42,623 bases of DNA, taken from Candidatus Saccharimonadota bacterium (GTDB lineage Bacteria; Patescibacteriota; Saccharimonadia; Saccharimonadales; AWTP1-31). Below the pieces are notes generated by a model. The model did not search any database and had not been told where the DNA came from. It saw only the letters and a list, made by a program, of their open reading frames with translations. The DNA is taken from assembly GCA_026395435.1 (NCBI GenBank), contig JAPLYT010000011.1, positions 1 through 42,623 on the forward strand, given 5' to 3'. Below are positions 31,509-40,823 of the stretch, one piece after another (positions within the stretch are counted from its first letter, which is position 1; every line of letters starts with the position of its first letter). Made by a program: the position numbers and the translations under genes.

Positions 31509-31834
31509 AGTATACTCACTATACACCAAACACACGTTGATTTGGTTGTAATAATCACTAACCTTCTAGTTGCCCCTCCAATTTCTCGGATATATTTTAG
31601 GAGTGATAGTACGGAGATATAGCCGAGCACGAAAACATTCCAATTACTTCGTACTGAAAAGTAATAAATAATGAAACGGCTTCGCAATTGGATGCAGATT
31701 GTTATTTCTTTCTGAGGATCGCAAGCCAGTTGTGCATATGGTACTACTGGCGCGAACCGGAAGAAAAAATAGAAAGCTGCGCCAATAAGAAAACCCCTCG
31801 AGTGAGGGGTTTTCTGCTGCGAAGTCGCGGTATG
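31505..31834 (-). pseudogene. Open frame after the tuf stop encoding membrane-like segments
   Basis: The frame directly after the tuf TAA stays open for 109 codons on the minus strand. It encodes two hydrophobic parts, FLIGAAFYFFFRFAPVVPY and WNVFVLGYISVLSLLKYI, but has no ATG, GTG or TTG before codon 50, and it includes the tuf terminator. It may be a decayed membrane-protein gene or chance. The region 31509-31834 otherwise holds only the terminator. Confidence 0.25.
31789..31814. terminator. Terminator after tuf
   Basis: An 11-bp stem, GAAAACCCCTC / GAGGGGTTTTC, with a 4-nt loop lies 21 nt after the tuf stop. The A- and T-rich ends make it usable on both strands. Confidence 0.85.
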
Positions 31835-33019
31835 TTACTTATTAATCTTTGTAACTACACCAGCGCCAACAGTTCGTCCACCTTCGCGGATAGCGAAGCG
31901 AAGACCTTGTTCCATAGCAATAGGAGCAAGTAGTTTTACCTTGAAAGTGATGGTATCACCAGGCATAACCATTTCTTTGTCAGCTGGAAGTTCAACTTCA
32001 CCAGTTACGTCCGTAGTACGGAAGTAGAACTGAGGCTTGTAGCCCTTGAAGAATGGAGTGTGACGTCCACCTTCTTCTTTGGTGAGGATATAGACTTCAG
32101 CGTCAAATTCGGTGTGAGGAGTAACAGTTCCGGTCTTCGCAAGAACTTGTCCACGCTCGATGTCATCACGCTCGATACCTCGGAGGAGGATACCAACGTT
32201 GTCACCTGCTTGACCTTGGTCGAGGTTCTTTTTGAACATTTCGACACCAGTAACGGTACTCTTACGAGTATCGCGGATACCAACGATTTCAACTTCTTCA
32301 CCAACCTTGACGATACCTTGTTCGATACGACCAGTAGCAACGGTACCACGACCCTTGATGCTGAATACGTCTTCGATAGGCATGAGGAATGGCTTGTCGA
32401 GTTCGCGTTTTGGTTCTGGGATGAAGCTGTCCATAGCTGCAACGAGTTCCATGATAGCGTCTTCGTCTGCTGCTGAGCCTTCAAGAGCCTTGGTAGCAGA
32501 ACCCTTGATGATAGGAGCATCTTCGTCGTAACCATTCTTTGCGAGTAGTTCACGGATGTCCATTTCAACGAGTTCAACGAGTTCAGGATCTGCAAGATCC
32601 ATTTTGTTCATGAATACGAGAATACTTGGAACGCCAACCTGACGTGCAAGCAAAACGTGTTCGCGAGTTTGAGGGAGTGGTCCATCGTTTGCACCAACAA
32701 CGAGGATAGCACCATCGATTTGAGCAGCACCGGTGATCATGTTCTTGACATAGTCAGCGTGTCCTGGCATATCAACGTGAGCATAGTGACGCTTTTCACT
32801 CTCATACTCTTGGTGGGAGGTAGCAATCGTAATACCACGAGCACGCTCTTCTGGAGCGTTATCGATTTGGTCGTAAGCAACAGATTTGTTTACGGCGCTT
32901 GGTAGTTTTTTAGCTAGAACTGCAGTGATTGCAGCTGTTAGCGTTGTTTTACCATGGTCAACGTGCCCCATAGTACCCACGTTAACGTGAGGTTTTGTTC
33001 GGTCAAAGTTATCAGCCAT
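31835..33019 (-). CDS. tuf: Elongation factor Tu
   Basis: The 394-residue GTPase delivers aminoacyl-tRNA to the ribosome. G1 is GHVDHGKT (residues 18-25), G3 reads DMPGHADY and G4 is NKMD; domains 2 and 3 follow with [13 protein letters not shown] and the C-terminal [16 protein letters not shown]. Two usual cysteines are Met here (DCPGH becomes DMPGH, NKCD becomes NKMD), and I see no Cys in the whole protein. It has its own strong promoter and terminator, so it can be transcribed apart from fusA. Confidence 0.98.
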   Translation of the reverse strand: MADNFDRTKPHVNVGTMGHVDHGKTTLTAAITAVLAKKLPSAVNKSVAYDQIDNAPEERARGITIATSHQEYESEKRHYAHVDMPGHADYVKNMITGAAQIDGAILVVGANDGPLPQTREHVLLARQVGVPSILVFMNKMDLADPELVELVEMDIRELLAKNGYDEDAPIIKGSATKALEGSAADEDAIMELVAAMDSFIPEPKRELDKPFLMPIEDVFSIKGRGTVATGRIEQGIVKVGEEVEIVGIRDTRKSTVTGVEMFKKNLDQGQAGDNVGILLRGIERDDIERGQVLAKTGTVTPHTEFDAEVYILTKEEGGRHTPFFKGYKPQFYFRTTDVTGEVELPADKEMVMPGDTITFKVKLLAPIAMEQGLRFAIREGGRTVGAGVVTKINK

Positions 33020-33132
33020 GTAGGTGATTCTCCTTGTTAAGTTTGTTAGAGCTATTATTGGTGTCTTCGCGATCCATATTTTGAAAAGCGTTTATGCATA
33101 ATTCAAAAAGCCCTCTCGCGAGTTACTCGAAT

Positions 33133-33161
33133 ATTATAGATGAGCCACCGATGTTTGTAAA
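33133..33161 (-). promoter_or_regulatory. tuf promoter
   Basis: TTTACA and TATAAT on the minus strand are exactly 17 nt apart, in the gap after fusA. Transcription would start near 33126, giving a leader of about 107 nt that contains CTCGCGAGAGGGC followed by a T-run, possibly a weak terminator or attenuator. Confidence 0.75.
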
Positions 33162-33165
33162 GTGA

Positions 33166-35250
33166 TTACTTGGCGTTTTTGGCGATGATAGCTTCTGCTA
33201 CGTGGCCTGGGACATCAGCGTAGTGGTCGAGTTCCATGCTTGAGCTAGCGCGACCTTGGGTCGATGAACGAAGTGTCGTGGTATAACCAAACATTTCACC
33301 GAGCGGTACGAATGAGGTGATCTCTTTGATGCCTGAGCTGAGGTCTTCCATCGATTCGATACGTCCACGCTTGCTGTTTAGATCGCCGATGACGTCACCC
33401 ATGAATTCTTCTGGGGTAACAACAACAACTTTCATGACTGGTTCCATGAGGACAGGGTTGGCTGCACGCACACCAGCTTGGAGAGCCATTGATCCAGCGA
33501 TTTTGAAGGCCATTTCGTTAGAGTCAACATCATGGTAGCTTCCGTCGTAGAGTTCAGCTTTGACGTCAACCACTGGGTATCCAGCGAGGACACCGTTGTT
33601 CATCGCTTCTTTGATACCTTCAGATACCGGCTTGATGTACTCAGATGGGACTGTTCCACCCTTGATTGAGTTGATGAACTCAAAGCCCTTACCAGGTTCG
33701 TTCTGACTGAGTCGGAGCCATACGTGACCGTATTGACCACGTCCACCAGACTGCTTGACGAATTTACCTTCGATTTCAACAGCATCCTTACGGATGGTTT
33801 CTCGGTATGCAACCTGTGGTTGGCCAATGTTAGCTTCGACGGAGAATTCGCGCTTCATACGATCGACAAGAATTTCAAGGTGAAGCTCACCCATTCCACG
33901 AAGAATGGTCTGGCTCGTTTCGTCATCTACTTTGACGATGAAGGTTGGATCTTCTTCTGCAAGACGCTGTAATGCGATACCCATTTTTTCTTGGTCGGCT
34001 TTGGTCTTTGGTTCGACAGCAATGCTCACGGGAGGATCGGGGAATGTGATGCTTTCAAGCACGACTGGCTTAGCTGGGTCACAAAGTGTTTGCCCTGTTG
34101 TGGTGCCTTTGAGGCCCACGATAGCGGCGATATCACCTGCTTCGACTTCGTCAACGTCTTCACGCTTGTCGGCCTGCATACGGACGATACGACCAACACG
34201 TTCTTTTTCGCCTGTTGAGCTGTTTAGGATATAAGAACCAGCTTTGAGAGTTCCGGAATAGACGCGGAAGTACGCCAACTTACCCACGAAAGGATCGGTA
34301 GCGATTTTGAATGCGAGACCAGCCATAGGCTCAGTTGCAGATGGTTTGCGCTCGATTTCATCGCCAGTTTTTGGATCGGTTCCCCATGTTGAGCCACGCT
34401 CAATTGGGCTTGGGAGGAGGTCGACGACGAGGTCGAGGACCTTTTCAACGATAACACCACGGCCATCGCCACCAGTAACAGCAAAGAAGTTACCACCGAG
34501 GATAGCAGAACGGATTGCGCTCATAATTTCATCTTGGCTGAGGCCTTCTTCGCCAACTTCGAAGTACTTCTCGAGGATGGTTTCGTCTTCTGCGACAGCA
34601 TTTTCGATGAGGAGGCTTCGATATTTCTTGACCTTGTCCATCATGTCAGCGGGGATTTCTGACTCGACAAGTGCTTTGTCGGTGAAGTCAGCATAGGTGT
34701 AGGCTTTCATCGTCACCAGGTCGACAACACCATTGATCTCTTTTTCAAAACCAATTGGGAGGTGGATTGGGAACGCACGCTTGTTGAGACGAGCATGAAT
34801 GGTATCGAGAGACTTGTAAAAGTCGCCACCAGTTTGGTTAATCTTGTTGATAAAACAGATACGAGGAACTTTGTATTTGTCAGCTTGGCGCCATACAGTC
34901 TCAGATTGTGATTCAACACCCATTTTACCGTCGAAGACGACAATAGCACCATCGAGCACCCGAAGTGACCGTTCAACTTCTACGGTGAAGTCGATGTGAC
35001 CTGGGGTATCGATAATGTTGATCTGGTGATCTTTCCAGTAGCAAGAAACAGCAGCAGACACAATGGTAATACCACGCTCACGCTCTTGAGCCATCCAGTC
35101 AGTCGTTGTCTCACCGTCATGAACCGCACCGATTTTGTGCTTGAGTCCAGTGCGGAACAAGATTCCTTCTGTAGTTGTGGTTTTACCGGCATCAATATGT
35201 GCGATAATTCCGATGTTTCTAATGTGTGTGAGTGCGTATTTCTTTGCCAT
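33166..35250 (-). CDS. fusA: Elongation factor G
   Basis: The 694-residue translocase has G1 AHIDAGKTTTTE (about 17-28), G3 DTPGHIDF and G4 NKIN, then domain 2 (FRVYSGTLKAGSYI), domain 3, the domain 4 segment GGRGQYGHVWL and domain 5 (GRIESMEDL). Length and order are standard for EF-G, which moves tRNAs and also splits ribosomes with RRF. It lies 105 nt after rpsG with no clear promoter between, as in the str operon. Confidence 0.98.
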   Translation of the reverse strand: MAKKYALTHIRNIGIIAHIDAGKTTTTEGILFRTGLKHKIGAVHDGETTTDWMAQERERGITIVSAAVSCYWKDHQINIIDTPGHIDFTVEVERSLRVLDGAIVVFDGKMGVESQSETVWRQADKYKVPRICFINKINQTGGDFYKSLDTIHARLNKRAFPIHLPIGFEKEINGVVDLVTMKAYTYADFTDKALVESEIPADMMDKVKKYRSLLIENAVAEDETILEKYFEVGEEGLSQDEIMSAIRSAILGGNFFAVTGGDGRGVIVEKVLDLVVDLLPSPIERGSTWGTDPKTGDEIERKPSATEPMAGLAFKIATDPFVGKLAYFRVYSGTLKAGSYILNSSTGEKERVGRIVRMQADKREDVDEVEAGDIAAIVGLKGTTTGQTLCDPAKPVVLESITFPDPPVSIAVEPKTKADQEKMGIALQRLAEEDPTFIVKVDDETSQTILRGMGELHLEILVDRMKREFSVEANIGQPQVAYRETIRKDAVEIEGKFVKQSGGRGQYGHVWLRLSQNEPGKGFEFINSIKGGTVPSEYIKPVSEGIKEAMNNGVLAGYPVVDVKAELYDGSYHDVDSNEMAFKIAGSMALQAGVRAANPVLMEPVMKVVVVTPEEFMGDVIGDLNSKRGRIESMEDLSSGIKEITSFVPLGEMFGYTTTLRSSTQGRASSSMELDHYADVPGHVAEAIIAKNAK

Positions 35251-35355
35251 TATGAGTGATCCCTTATTATGTGATTATTGCTACTTGCTGTTTCTTCTTT
35301 TTGGATTATGGCTTCCGATATTTGGGTATCCTAATACTTCCCCAGTGCTTGATCC

Positions 35356-35835
35356 TTAGAATCTTGCGAAGTGAGCGAAGGCTCGGTTAGCTTCAGCCAT
35401 CTTGTGAGTATCTTCTCGCTTCTTGACTGCTGAACCAGCGCCGTTGTAGGCGTCGGTTAGTTCAGCTGCGATGCGGTCGCCCATGCCAATACCTTTGCGT
35501 GCTCGAGCGGCTGCTACGAACCACATGATGGTAAGGTGATTTTGGCGCTGACCTTTAACTTCAAAAGGAATCTGGTAGTTGGCACCACCGACACGACGAG
35601 AACGAGTCTCAACATGGGGTTGGATGTTCTTGAGGGCTTGATCGAAGACCTCTAGAGGATTCTCTACCTTGAGTTTTTTAGCTGCTTTTTCCATACCGTT
35701 ATAGACAAGAGTTTCAGCAATTTGCTTTTTACCGTCTTGCATGACGCGGTTGATGACTTTTTGAACCATGACGCTGTCATAGATTCGATCTGGTTTGATA
35801 TCGCGAACTAACGCTTTAGTAACTTTTCGTGGCAT
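35356..35835 (-). CDS. rpsG: 30S ribosomal protein S7
   Basis: DSVMVQKVINRVMQDGKKQIAE in order, then RSRRVGGANYQIPFEVKGQRQ and the C-terminal KREDTHKMAEANRAFAHFARF identify S7, which binds the 3' domain of 16S rRNA and touches E-site tRNA. In E. coli S7 represses the str operon. Length is 159. Its ATG overlaps the rpsL stop by 1 nt. Confidence 0.97.
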   Translation of the reverse strand: MPRKVTKALVRDIKPDRIYDSVMVQKVINRVMQDGKKQIAETLVYNGMEKAAKKLKVENPLEVFDQALKNIQPHVETRSRRVGGANYQIPFEVKGQRQNHLTIMWFVAAARARKGIGMGDRIAAELTDAYNGAGSAVKKREDTHKMAEANRAFAHFARF

Positions 35836-36248
35836 TATTTGCTCGCTTTCTTGGTACCGTATTTGCTACGTCCGCGCTTGCGGTCTGATACGCCCTGAAG
35901 GTCGAAGCTTCCACGTACGAGGTGATATCGCACACCTGGAAGATCTTTTACCCGTCCACCACGAACGAGCACAACAGCGTGTTCTTGGAGGTTGTGACCT
36001 TCTCCACCGATGTAAGCCCAGACTTCTTGACCGTTACTGAGACGAACACGAGCAACTTTTCGAAGTGCAGAGTTAGGTTTCTTTGGAGTTTTGGTGGTTA
36101 CTTTGATACAGACACCGCGTTTGAATGGCGCAGGTTTTTCGTAGTTACGTGTTTTGAGGTTGTTGACGACGCGTTGCAAGCTCGGAGACTTGGTTTTGGT
36201 CGTAACCTTAACACGAGGCTTTCGGACTAATTGATTAATTGTTGGCAA
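35835..36248 (-). CDS. rpsL: 30S ribosomal protein S12
   Basis: The start is TTG with AAGGA 8 nt upstream and gives [11 protein letters not shown], the expected N-terminus. [11 protein letters not shown] and [13 protein letters not shown] are the decoding-site loops in which streptomycin-resistance mutations occur; the Lys of TPKKPNS is wild-type. Length is 137. It is the first gene of the rpsL-rpsG-fusA unit. Confidence 0.97.
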   Translation of the reverse strand: MPTINQLVRKPRVKVTTKTKSPSLQRVVNNLKTRNYEKPAPFKRGVCIKVTTKTPKKPNSALRKVARVRLSNGQEVWAYIGGEGHNLQEHAVVLVRGGRVKDLPGVRYHLVRGSFDLQGVSDRKRGRSKYGTKKASK

Positions 36249-36414
36249 GGTAAATATCCTTTTATTGCTAACTTATGGAAGCTGCCGTCAAGACGTTGTT
36301 GCAGTCGCTTAAAGTTCAGCACGAACTTTATATCATCTGTAACGCGTCGACTCGACTTCCGTTAATGTAATTGAATGTTGAAACTCAGCTGTTATTTTAA
36401 CAGATTGAACCTAC

Positions 36415-36660
36415 TCACGCAACCTTAGCTTGTAGCACCTTGATTTCATGGTCATGGCGATTAATGGTGACTGATTGATGTTTTATGACAGATTTGATGG
36501 TAGCCACATCATCCTTGAGGATTTCTACATCTTCTTTGAGTAATTTGACATCTCGAGAAATGGCTGGCACTTCAGAAACTAGTTCACGAATCGCCCTCAA
36601 TTCATCAAAAAGAGCTTCTCCGAGAACTGTTTTACGATTTTCATCTCCAATGTCATGCAT
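36415..36660 (-). CDS. Coiled-coil protein, 81 aa, unknown function
   Basis: Almost the whole protein after residue 14 is heptad-like (LFDELRAIRELVSEVP, LLKEDVEILKDDVATIKSVIKHQ, then IKVLQAKVA), suggesting a long helical coiled coil. It has no signal, membrane helix or metal motif. The promoter upstream is close to consensus and places the transcription start at the ATG, so the mRNA is probably leaderless; no Shine-Dalgarno exists. Confidence 0.65.
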   Translation of the reverse strand: MHDIGDENRKTVLGEALFDELRAIRELVSEVPAISRDVKLLKEDVEILKDDVATIKSVIKHQSVTINRHDHEIKVLQAKVA

Positions 36661-36667
36661 ATTTCAA

Positions 36668-36696
36668 AGTATAGGCGCTCAAAAATTATCTGTCAA
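36668..36696 (-). promoter_or_regulatory. Consensus promoter with -10 seven nt before a start codon
   Basis: TTGACA (36691-36696), 17 nt and TATACT (36668-36673) precede the ATG at 36658-36660. The predicted start of transcription is about 36661, so there is essentially no leader. Confidence 0.7.
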
Positions 36697-36732
36697 AAGC
36701 ACGATACTTGAGCGCACGCCCGAAGTGTGCGC

Positions 36733-37014
36733 GGTCATTACTGCATGAGAGCATATGCGATCGCAGTGTGCGGGTTTAGTCCCGCACACGTAGGGTCTCT
36801 CAGGCAGTAATGCCACAGCACGCTTTGATTACGCGGTAGTGCCGTTTTAGAGACACTTCGTTGGCTAACTTGGTACGCCAACTGCGTTCGCAGATGCTCT
36901 AAAACTGCATTACCGCGCAGGCCACATGAACCCTCAACGTGAGACAATCTGCTAACGCAGCAGGTTGGCAAAATCCAACCTGCGTAGTGTGTCGAACGTG
37001 AGGGTTTGGGTGGC
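36733..37014. repeat. Multi-hairpin inverted-repeat element B (282 bp)
   Basis: Three long imperfect hairpins stand in a row. H1 (36733-36814) pairs GG-CATTACTGC and TGAGAG with their partners and holds GTGTGCGGG/CCCGCACAC inside. H2 (36833-36916) pairs 18 of 20 positions between GCGGTAGTGCC... and its mate, with GTTGGC/GCCAAC and TGCG-TT-CGCA inside. H3 (36921-37014) pairs GCCAC/GTGGC, ACCCTC/GAGGGT, ACGT/ACGT and GACA/TGTC around a GCAGGTTGG hairpin. It begins 5 nt after the rpoC stop. There is no ORF or T-run terminator. Confidence 0.75.
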
Positions 37015-37018
37015 TTGC

Positions 37019-40000
37019 TTAGGCGGCGATTTCTTCTTCGACGAGTTCGTCACCTTCTTCGACATAGCCGGTTCCAACTGGAATTCGGCGACCGAGGATG
37101 ACGTTTTCTTTGAGGCCGTAGAGGTGATCAACTTTTCCGCTTGTTGCGGCAGCGATCAAGACACGAGTAGTATCTTGGAAGCTGGCTGCACTCAAGAATG
37201 AGTCAGTTGAAAGCGATGCTTTGGTGATACCAAGAAGGAGCTGGTTGTATTTAGCGGGCTTCTTGCCATCTTTGATGAGCGCTTCGTTGGCTTCGACGAC
37301 AGCAAGTTTGCTGACGACATCACCAGTGACGAATTCGCTATCTGCAGCATCTTCGATTTGAACACGGCTGAACATCTGTCGAACGATGATTTCAAGGTGT
37401 TTGTCGGCAATGTTTTGACCTTGCTGAGCAAAGATACGAAGAATTTCGTTCATGATGTAGCGTTGTGTAGATTCGACACCTTGGAGCTCAATGAGTTCGT
37501 GAAGGTTGATAGAACCGTTGCTGAGCCGTTGCCCGGCAATAACTTGGTCACCGTCTTTGACGACAACTTGCTTGTAGCCTGGGATCTCAAACTTAACGAC
37601 GCTTTGTTTTGCTGGAGTAATGATGATAGCTTTTTTGCTAACTTCTGCTTTTCCGGCAATTGGAGCGATGACAGGATCTGCACCTTCGTCGCCACTTGCG
37701 ACGACATCACCGATAGCAACATCGCTACCGCTGGCGATTTGTGCAGTTCGGCCCTTGAGCGCAAGCTCGACTTTACTGCCTTCGTCGGCGGTGATTTGTA
37801 CAATGTAGTTCTCGCCTTCTTCCCAAGTATTAACGACACCGTTGATGGTAGACAAGAATGCCTGACCCTTTGGAGTGCGTACTTCGAACAACTCTTCTAC
37901 ACGAGGGAGACCAGTGGTAATATCGGCACCGGCAACACCACCGGAGTGGAAGGTTTTGAGGGTAAGCTGGGTTCCTGGCTCACCGATACTCTGTGCAGCA
38001 ATAACACCGATTGGGTGATGATTTGACACAACGAGACCAGTAGCTGGATCAAGACCGTAAGACTTACAACTGACGCCACGAACGTTTGTGCTACTGAGGG
38101 CACTCATGATCTTGATACCATCGAGTGATTCATCTTTGTCGATAGCTTCGGCGATTTCAGGTGTAATGAGTTCGCCACGCTTGACGAGCTTTTCTACCTT
38201 TTCAGCAGCAAAACGGCCTTGTAAACGAGAACCATAACTTACGCCGATTTCAGCAGCATCGCTACGGTGAATTGAGAAACCTGGATCGTCGTTGTCTTCG
38301 TCGACAGTGAAGACGTCTTGACTGACGTCAACGAGACGACGAGTAAGGTAACCAGAGTCGGCAGTCTTAAGAGCAGTATCGATCATACCTTTACGTGCAC
38401 CACGGGTTGCAGTGAAGTATTCGAGTGGGTTGAGACCACCCTTATAGTTTGATCGAATAGGAAGCTCAATCGCACGTCCAGTTGCATCGGTGGTGACACC
38501 AAGCATACCAACGGCGGTCATAACCTGACCGATGTTACCACGAGCACCAGACACCACAGCGATTGACATAGAACTGTCTTCTTTGACGAACTGATCGCTA
38601 AGGGTTGTTTGGACATTAGTAACCACATCTTGCCAGTTATCCACAGTCAAGCGGTATCGTTCATCGTTGGTGATGAAACCTTGATCGAATTGATCGCTGA
38701 TCTCGATAGAACGAGTCTCGCCTGCAGCAAGCATGTCGCTGAGGCCTTCGATTTCACGGAAGTCGTCCATACCCATTGATAGACCAGATCGTGTTGCGTA
38801 ACGGAAACCGACGTCTTTGAGTTCGTCAGCAATGAGAGCTGTGGTGATCTGACCGTACTTTTGGTATGCAAGCGCCATCGCACCAGCTAACTTCTTCTTG
38901 GTCATTGGAGTGTTCTGGAATGGGAAGTCTTCTGGGAAGATTTCGTTGAAGAGTACTCGACCGAGGGTAGTTGTTCGAATTTCGCCACGGAAATTCAAGC
39001 GAATTGGGCTTTGTAGCTCAAGGTGTCCGTTATCGTAGGCCATGTGTGCTTCGTCTAAGCCCATGAATGAACGAAGTTTTTCGTCCATACCAGGTCGCTC
39101 ATAGGTGAGGTAGTAACAACCAAGCACGATATCTTGTTCGATGTGGAGGATTGGTGAACCATCTGCTGGTTTGAGAAGGTTCATGTTTGCAGCCATGATG
39201 TTCTTAGCTTCGTCTTGAGCAGCATCTGAAAGTGGAAGGTGAACAGCCATCTGGTCACCATCGAAGTCAGCGTTGAAACCTTTACAGACGAGTGGGTGAA
39301 GCTGGATAGCTTTACCTTCGATAAGTACTGGTTGGAAAGCTTGAATACTAAGTCGGTGAAGTGATGGTGCACGGTTGAGGAGCACATACTTGCCTTTAAT
39401 GACTTGGTCGAGTGCGTCCCACACAGCGATTTCACCTGCTTCGATCATACGAGAAGCAGAACGGATGTTGTGCGCGTATTCATTAGCGATTAGATAGCCA
39501 ATAACGAATGGTTTGAATAGTTCAAGTGCCATCATCTTTGGAAGACCACATTGGTGAATCTTGAGCTCAGGACCGGCAACAATTACCGAACGACCAGAGT
39601 AGTCTACGCGCTTACCAAGAAGGTTCTGGCGGAAACGACCCTGTTTACCTTTGAGCATATCGCTAAGTGACTTGAGGCGTCGTCGTTGACCAGTTGCAGC
39701 GACTGCACGGCCACTTCGGGCGTTGTTGTTGTCGATCAAAGCATCAACAGCTTCTTGGAGCATACGTTGTTCGTTACGACGAATAACTTCTGGAGCGTTG
39801 AGGTCGATAAGTTTCTTGAGACGGTTGTTACGGTTGATGACACGACGGTACAGATCGTTAAGGTCAGATGTCGCGAAACGGCCACCAGTAAGCTGAACCA
39901 TAGGGCGAAGATCCGGAGGAATGACCGGAAGAACACTGACGCAGAGGCTTCCAGGAGTGATCCCTGCACGGTGCATGCTCTCGAGAAGTCGAAGTCGCTT

Positions 40001-40822
40001 CATGAGCTTCTTCTTTCGCATTCCCTTGGCATCTTCTACTTCTTTGTCTAGTTCTGCGATGAGGTCAGCAAGGTCAACATCATCAAGCAGTTCCTTGAGG
40101 GCAGATCCACCCATACCGACGGTAATGAGGGCACGGAACTCTGATGGAAGTCCACGGAAATCATTTTCGCTAATGAGCGCTAGTTTGGTTAGACCAACGA
40201 GCTGAGCTTTGACGAGGTCATATTCGATTGCAAGTTCTTCAAGTTCTTTGGTCTGCATTTCAGCAAGAGTTTTAACATCTGCATCTTCGGCAGTAGCATC
40301 GTTTTCGTAACGAAGTCGGATTGCTTCTTTGCCGGCATTAAATTCTGCTTCACGGTCAGCCAACATTTGATCGCGTTCTTCAACTTTGACGCTCTTGATG
40401 ACGTAGTTTGCGAAGTATGCAACACGCTCAAGGCTTTTGACGGTGAGGCCAAGGACAAGGCCCATAGCAGATGGAGTTCCACGGAGGAACCAGATGTGTG
40501 CTACCGGGCTGGCAAGGCTAATGTGGGCCATGCGTTCACGTCGTACGATAGACTTGGTGACAACTTCACCGTTCTTATCGACGGCAGCTTCACGGGAGCG
40601 AACGCCTTTGTATTTTGCATCATGTGGGCTGATGTCTTTTACTGGTCCGAAGATTCGTTCACAGAAAAGTCCATCACGTTCTGGTTTTTGAGTTCGGTAG
40701 TTGATAGTTTCTGGCTTGGTTACTTCACCGTGTGACCATTCAAGAATGTCACTTGGGCTGGCAACAGCAAGACGAACTGCATCGAAATCGGCAATATTTG
40801 TTCCAGATGAATAGCGTCTCAT
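37019..40822 (-). CDS. rpoC: RNA polymerase beta' subunit, both zinc sites lacking cysteines
   Basis: The 1267-residue catalytic subunit has the invariant [12 protein letters not shown] at about residues 516-527, which holds the active-site Mg through three Asp. The N-terminal region [11 protein letters not shown] is normal, but the following zinc ribbon (CxC...CxxC in E. coli, C70-C88) reads [19 protein letters not shown] and has no Cys. The second zinc site (E. coli C814, C888, C895, C898) reads VDEDNDD near residue 843 and RGVSCKSYG near 917, with the ligand positions replaced. The start is ATG 40822, 1 nt after the rpoB stop; the open frame extends further but lacks family sequence. Confidence 0.97.
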   Translation of the reverse strand: MRRYSSGTNIADFDAVRLAVASPSDILEWSHGEVTKPETINYRTQKPERDGLFCERIFGPVKDISPHDAKYKGVRSREAAVDKNGEVVTKSIVRRERMAHISLASPVAHIWFLRGTPSAMGLVLGLTVKSLERVAYFANYVIKSVKVEERDQMLADREAEFNAGKEAIRLRYENDATAEDADVKTLAEMQTKELEELAIEYDLVKAQLVGLTKLALISENDFRGLPSEFRALITVGMGGSALKELLDDVDLADLIAELDKEVEDAKGMRKKKLMKRLRLLESMHRAGITPGSLCVSVLPVIPPDLRPMVQLTGGRFATSDLNDLYRRVINRNNRLKKLIDLNAPEVIRRNEQRMLQEAVDALIDNNNARSGRAVAATGQRRRLKSLSDMLKGKQGRFRQNLLGKRVDYSGRSVIVAGPELKIHQCGLPKMMALELFKPFVIGYLIANEYAHNIRSASRMIEAGEIAVWDALDQVIKGKYVLLNRAPSLHRLSIQAFQPVLIEGKAIQLHPLVCKGFNADFDGDQMAVHLPLSDAAQDEAKNIMAANMNLLKPADGSPILHIEQDIVLGCYYLTYERPGMDEKLRSFMGLDEAHMAYDNGHLELQSPIRLNFRGEIRTTTLGRVLFNEIFPEDFPFQNTPMTKKKLAGAMALAYQKYGQITTALIADELKDVGFRYATRSGLSMGMDDFREIEGLSDMLAAGETRSIEISDQFDQGFITNDERYRLTVDNWQDVVTNVQTTLSDQFVKEDSSMSIAVVSGARGNIGQVMTAVGMLGVTTDATGRAIELPIRSNYKGGLNPLEYFTATRGARKGMIDTALKTADSGYLTRRLVDVSQDVFTVDEDNDDPGFSIHRSDAAEIGVSYGSRLQGRFAAEKVEKLVKRGELITPEIAEAIDKDESLDGIKIMSALSSTNVRGVSCKSYGLDPATGLVVSNHHPIGVIAAQSIGEPGTQLTLKTFHSGGVAGADITTGLPRVEELFEVRTPKGQAFLSTINGVVNTWEEGENYIVQITADEGSKVELALKGRTAQIASGSDVAIGDVVASGDEGADPVIAPIAGKAEVSKKAIIITPAKQSVVKFEIPGYKQVVVKDGDQVIAGQRLSNGSINLHELIELQGVESTQRYIMNEILRIFAQQGQNIADKHLEIIVRQMFSRVQIEDAADSEFVTGDVVSKLAVVEANEALIKDGKKPAKYNQLLLGITKASLSTDSFLSAASFQDTTRVLIAAATSGKVDHLYGLKENVILGRRIPVGTGYVEEGDELVEEEIAA

Positions 40823-40823
40823 A

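Noticed and set aside
33036-33132. Rho-independent terminator after fusA
   Set aside because: CTCGCGAG followed by a T-run is too short and lies downstream of the tuf promoter, so I mention it only as a possible attenuator.
28968-36300. 13-nt sequence ACAACGTCTTGAC shared by the regions before rplC and rpsL
   Set aside because: The rpsL copy has TTGACG but no good -10 at the right distance, and several 13-mers are expected to recur by chance in a window of this size.
36733-37014. Element B as tmRNA, RNase P RNA or rRNA
   Set aside because: I see none of the conserved core sequences of these RNAs, and the structure is a row of simple imperfect hairpins.
37358-38026. 222-codon plus-strand ORF opposite rpoC
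   Set aside because: It is an antisense shadow of rpoC with no start signal and no recognisable domain.
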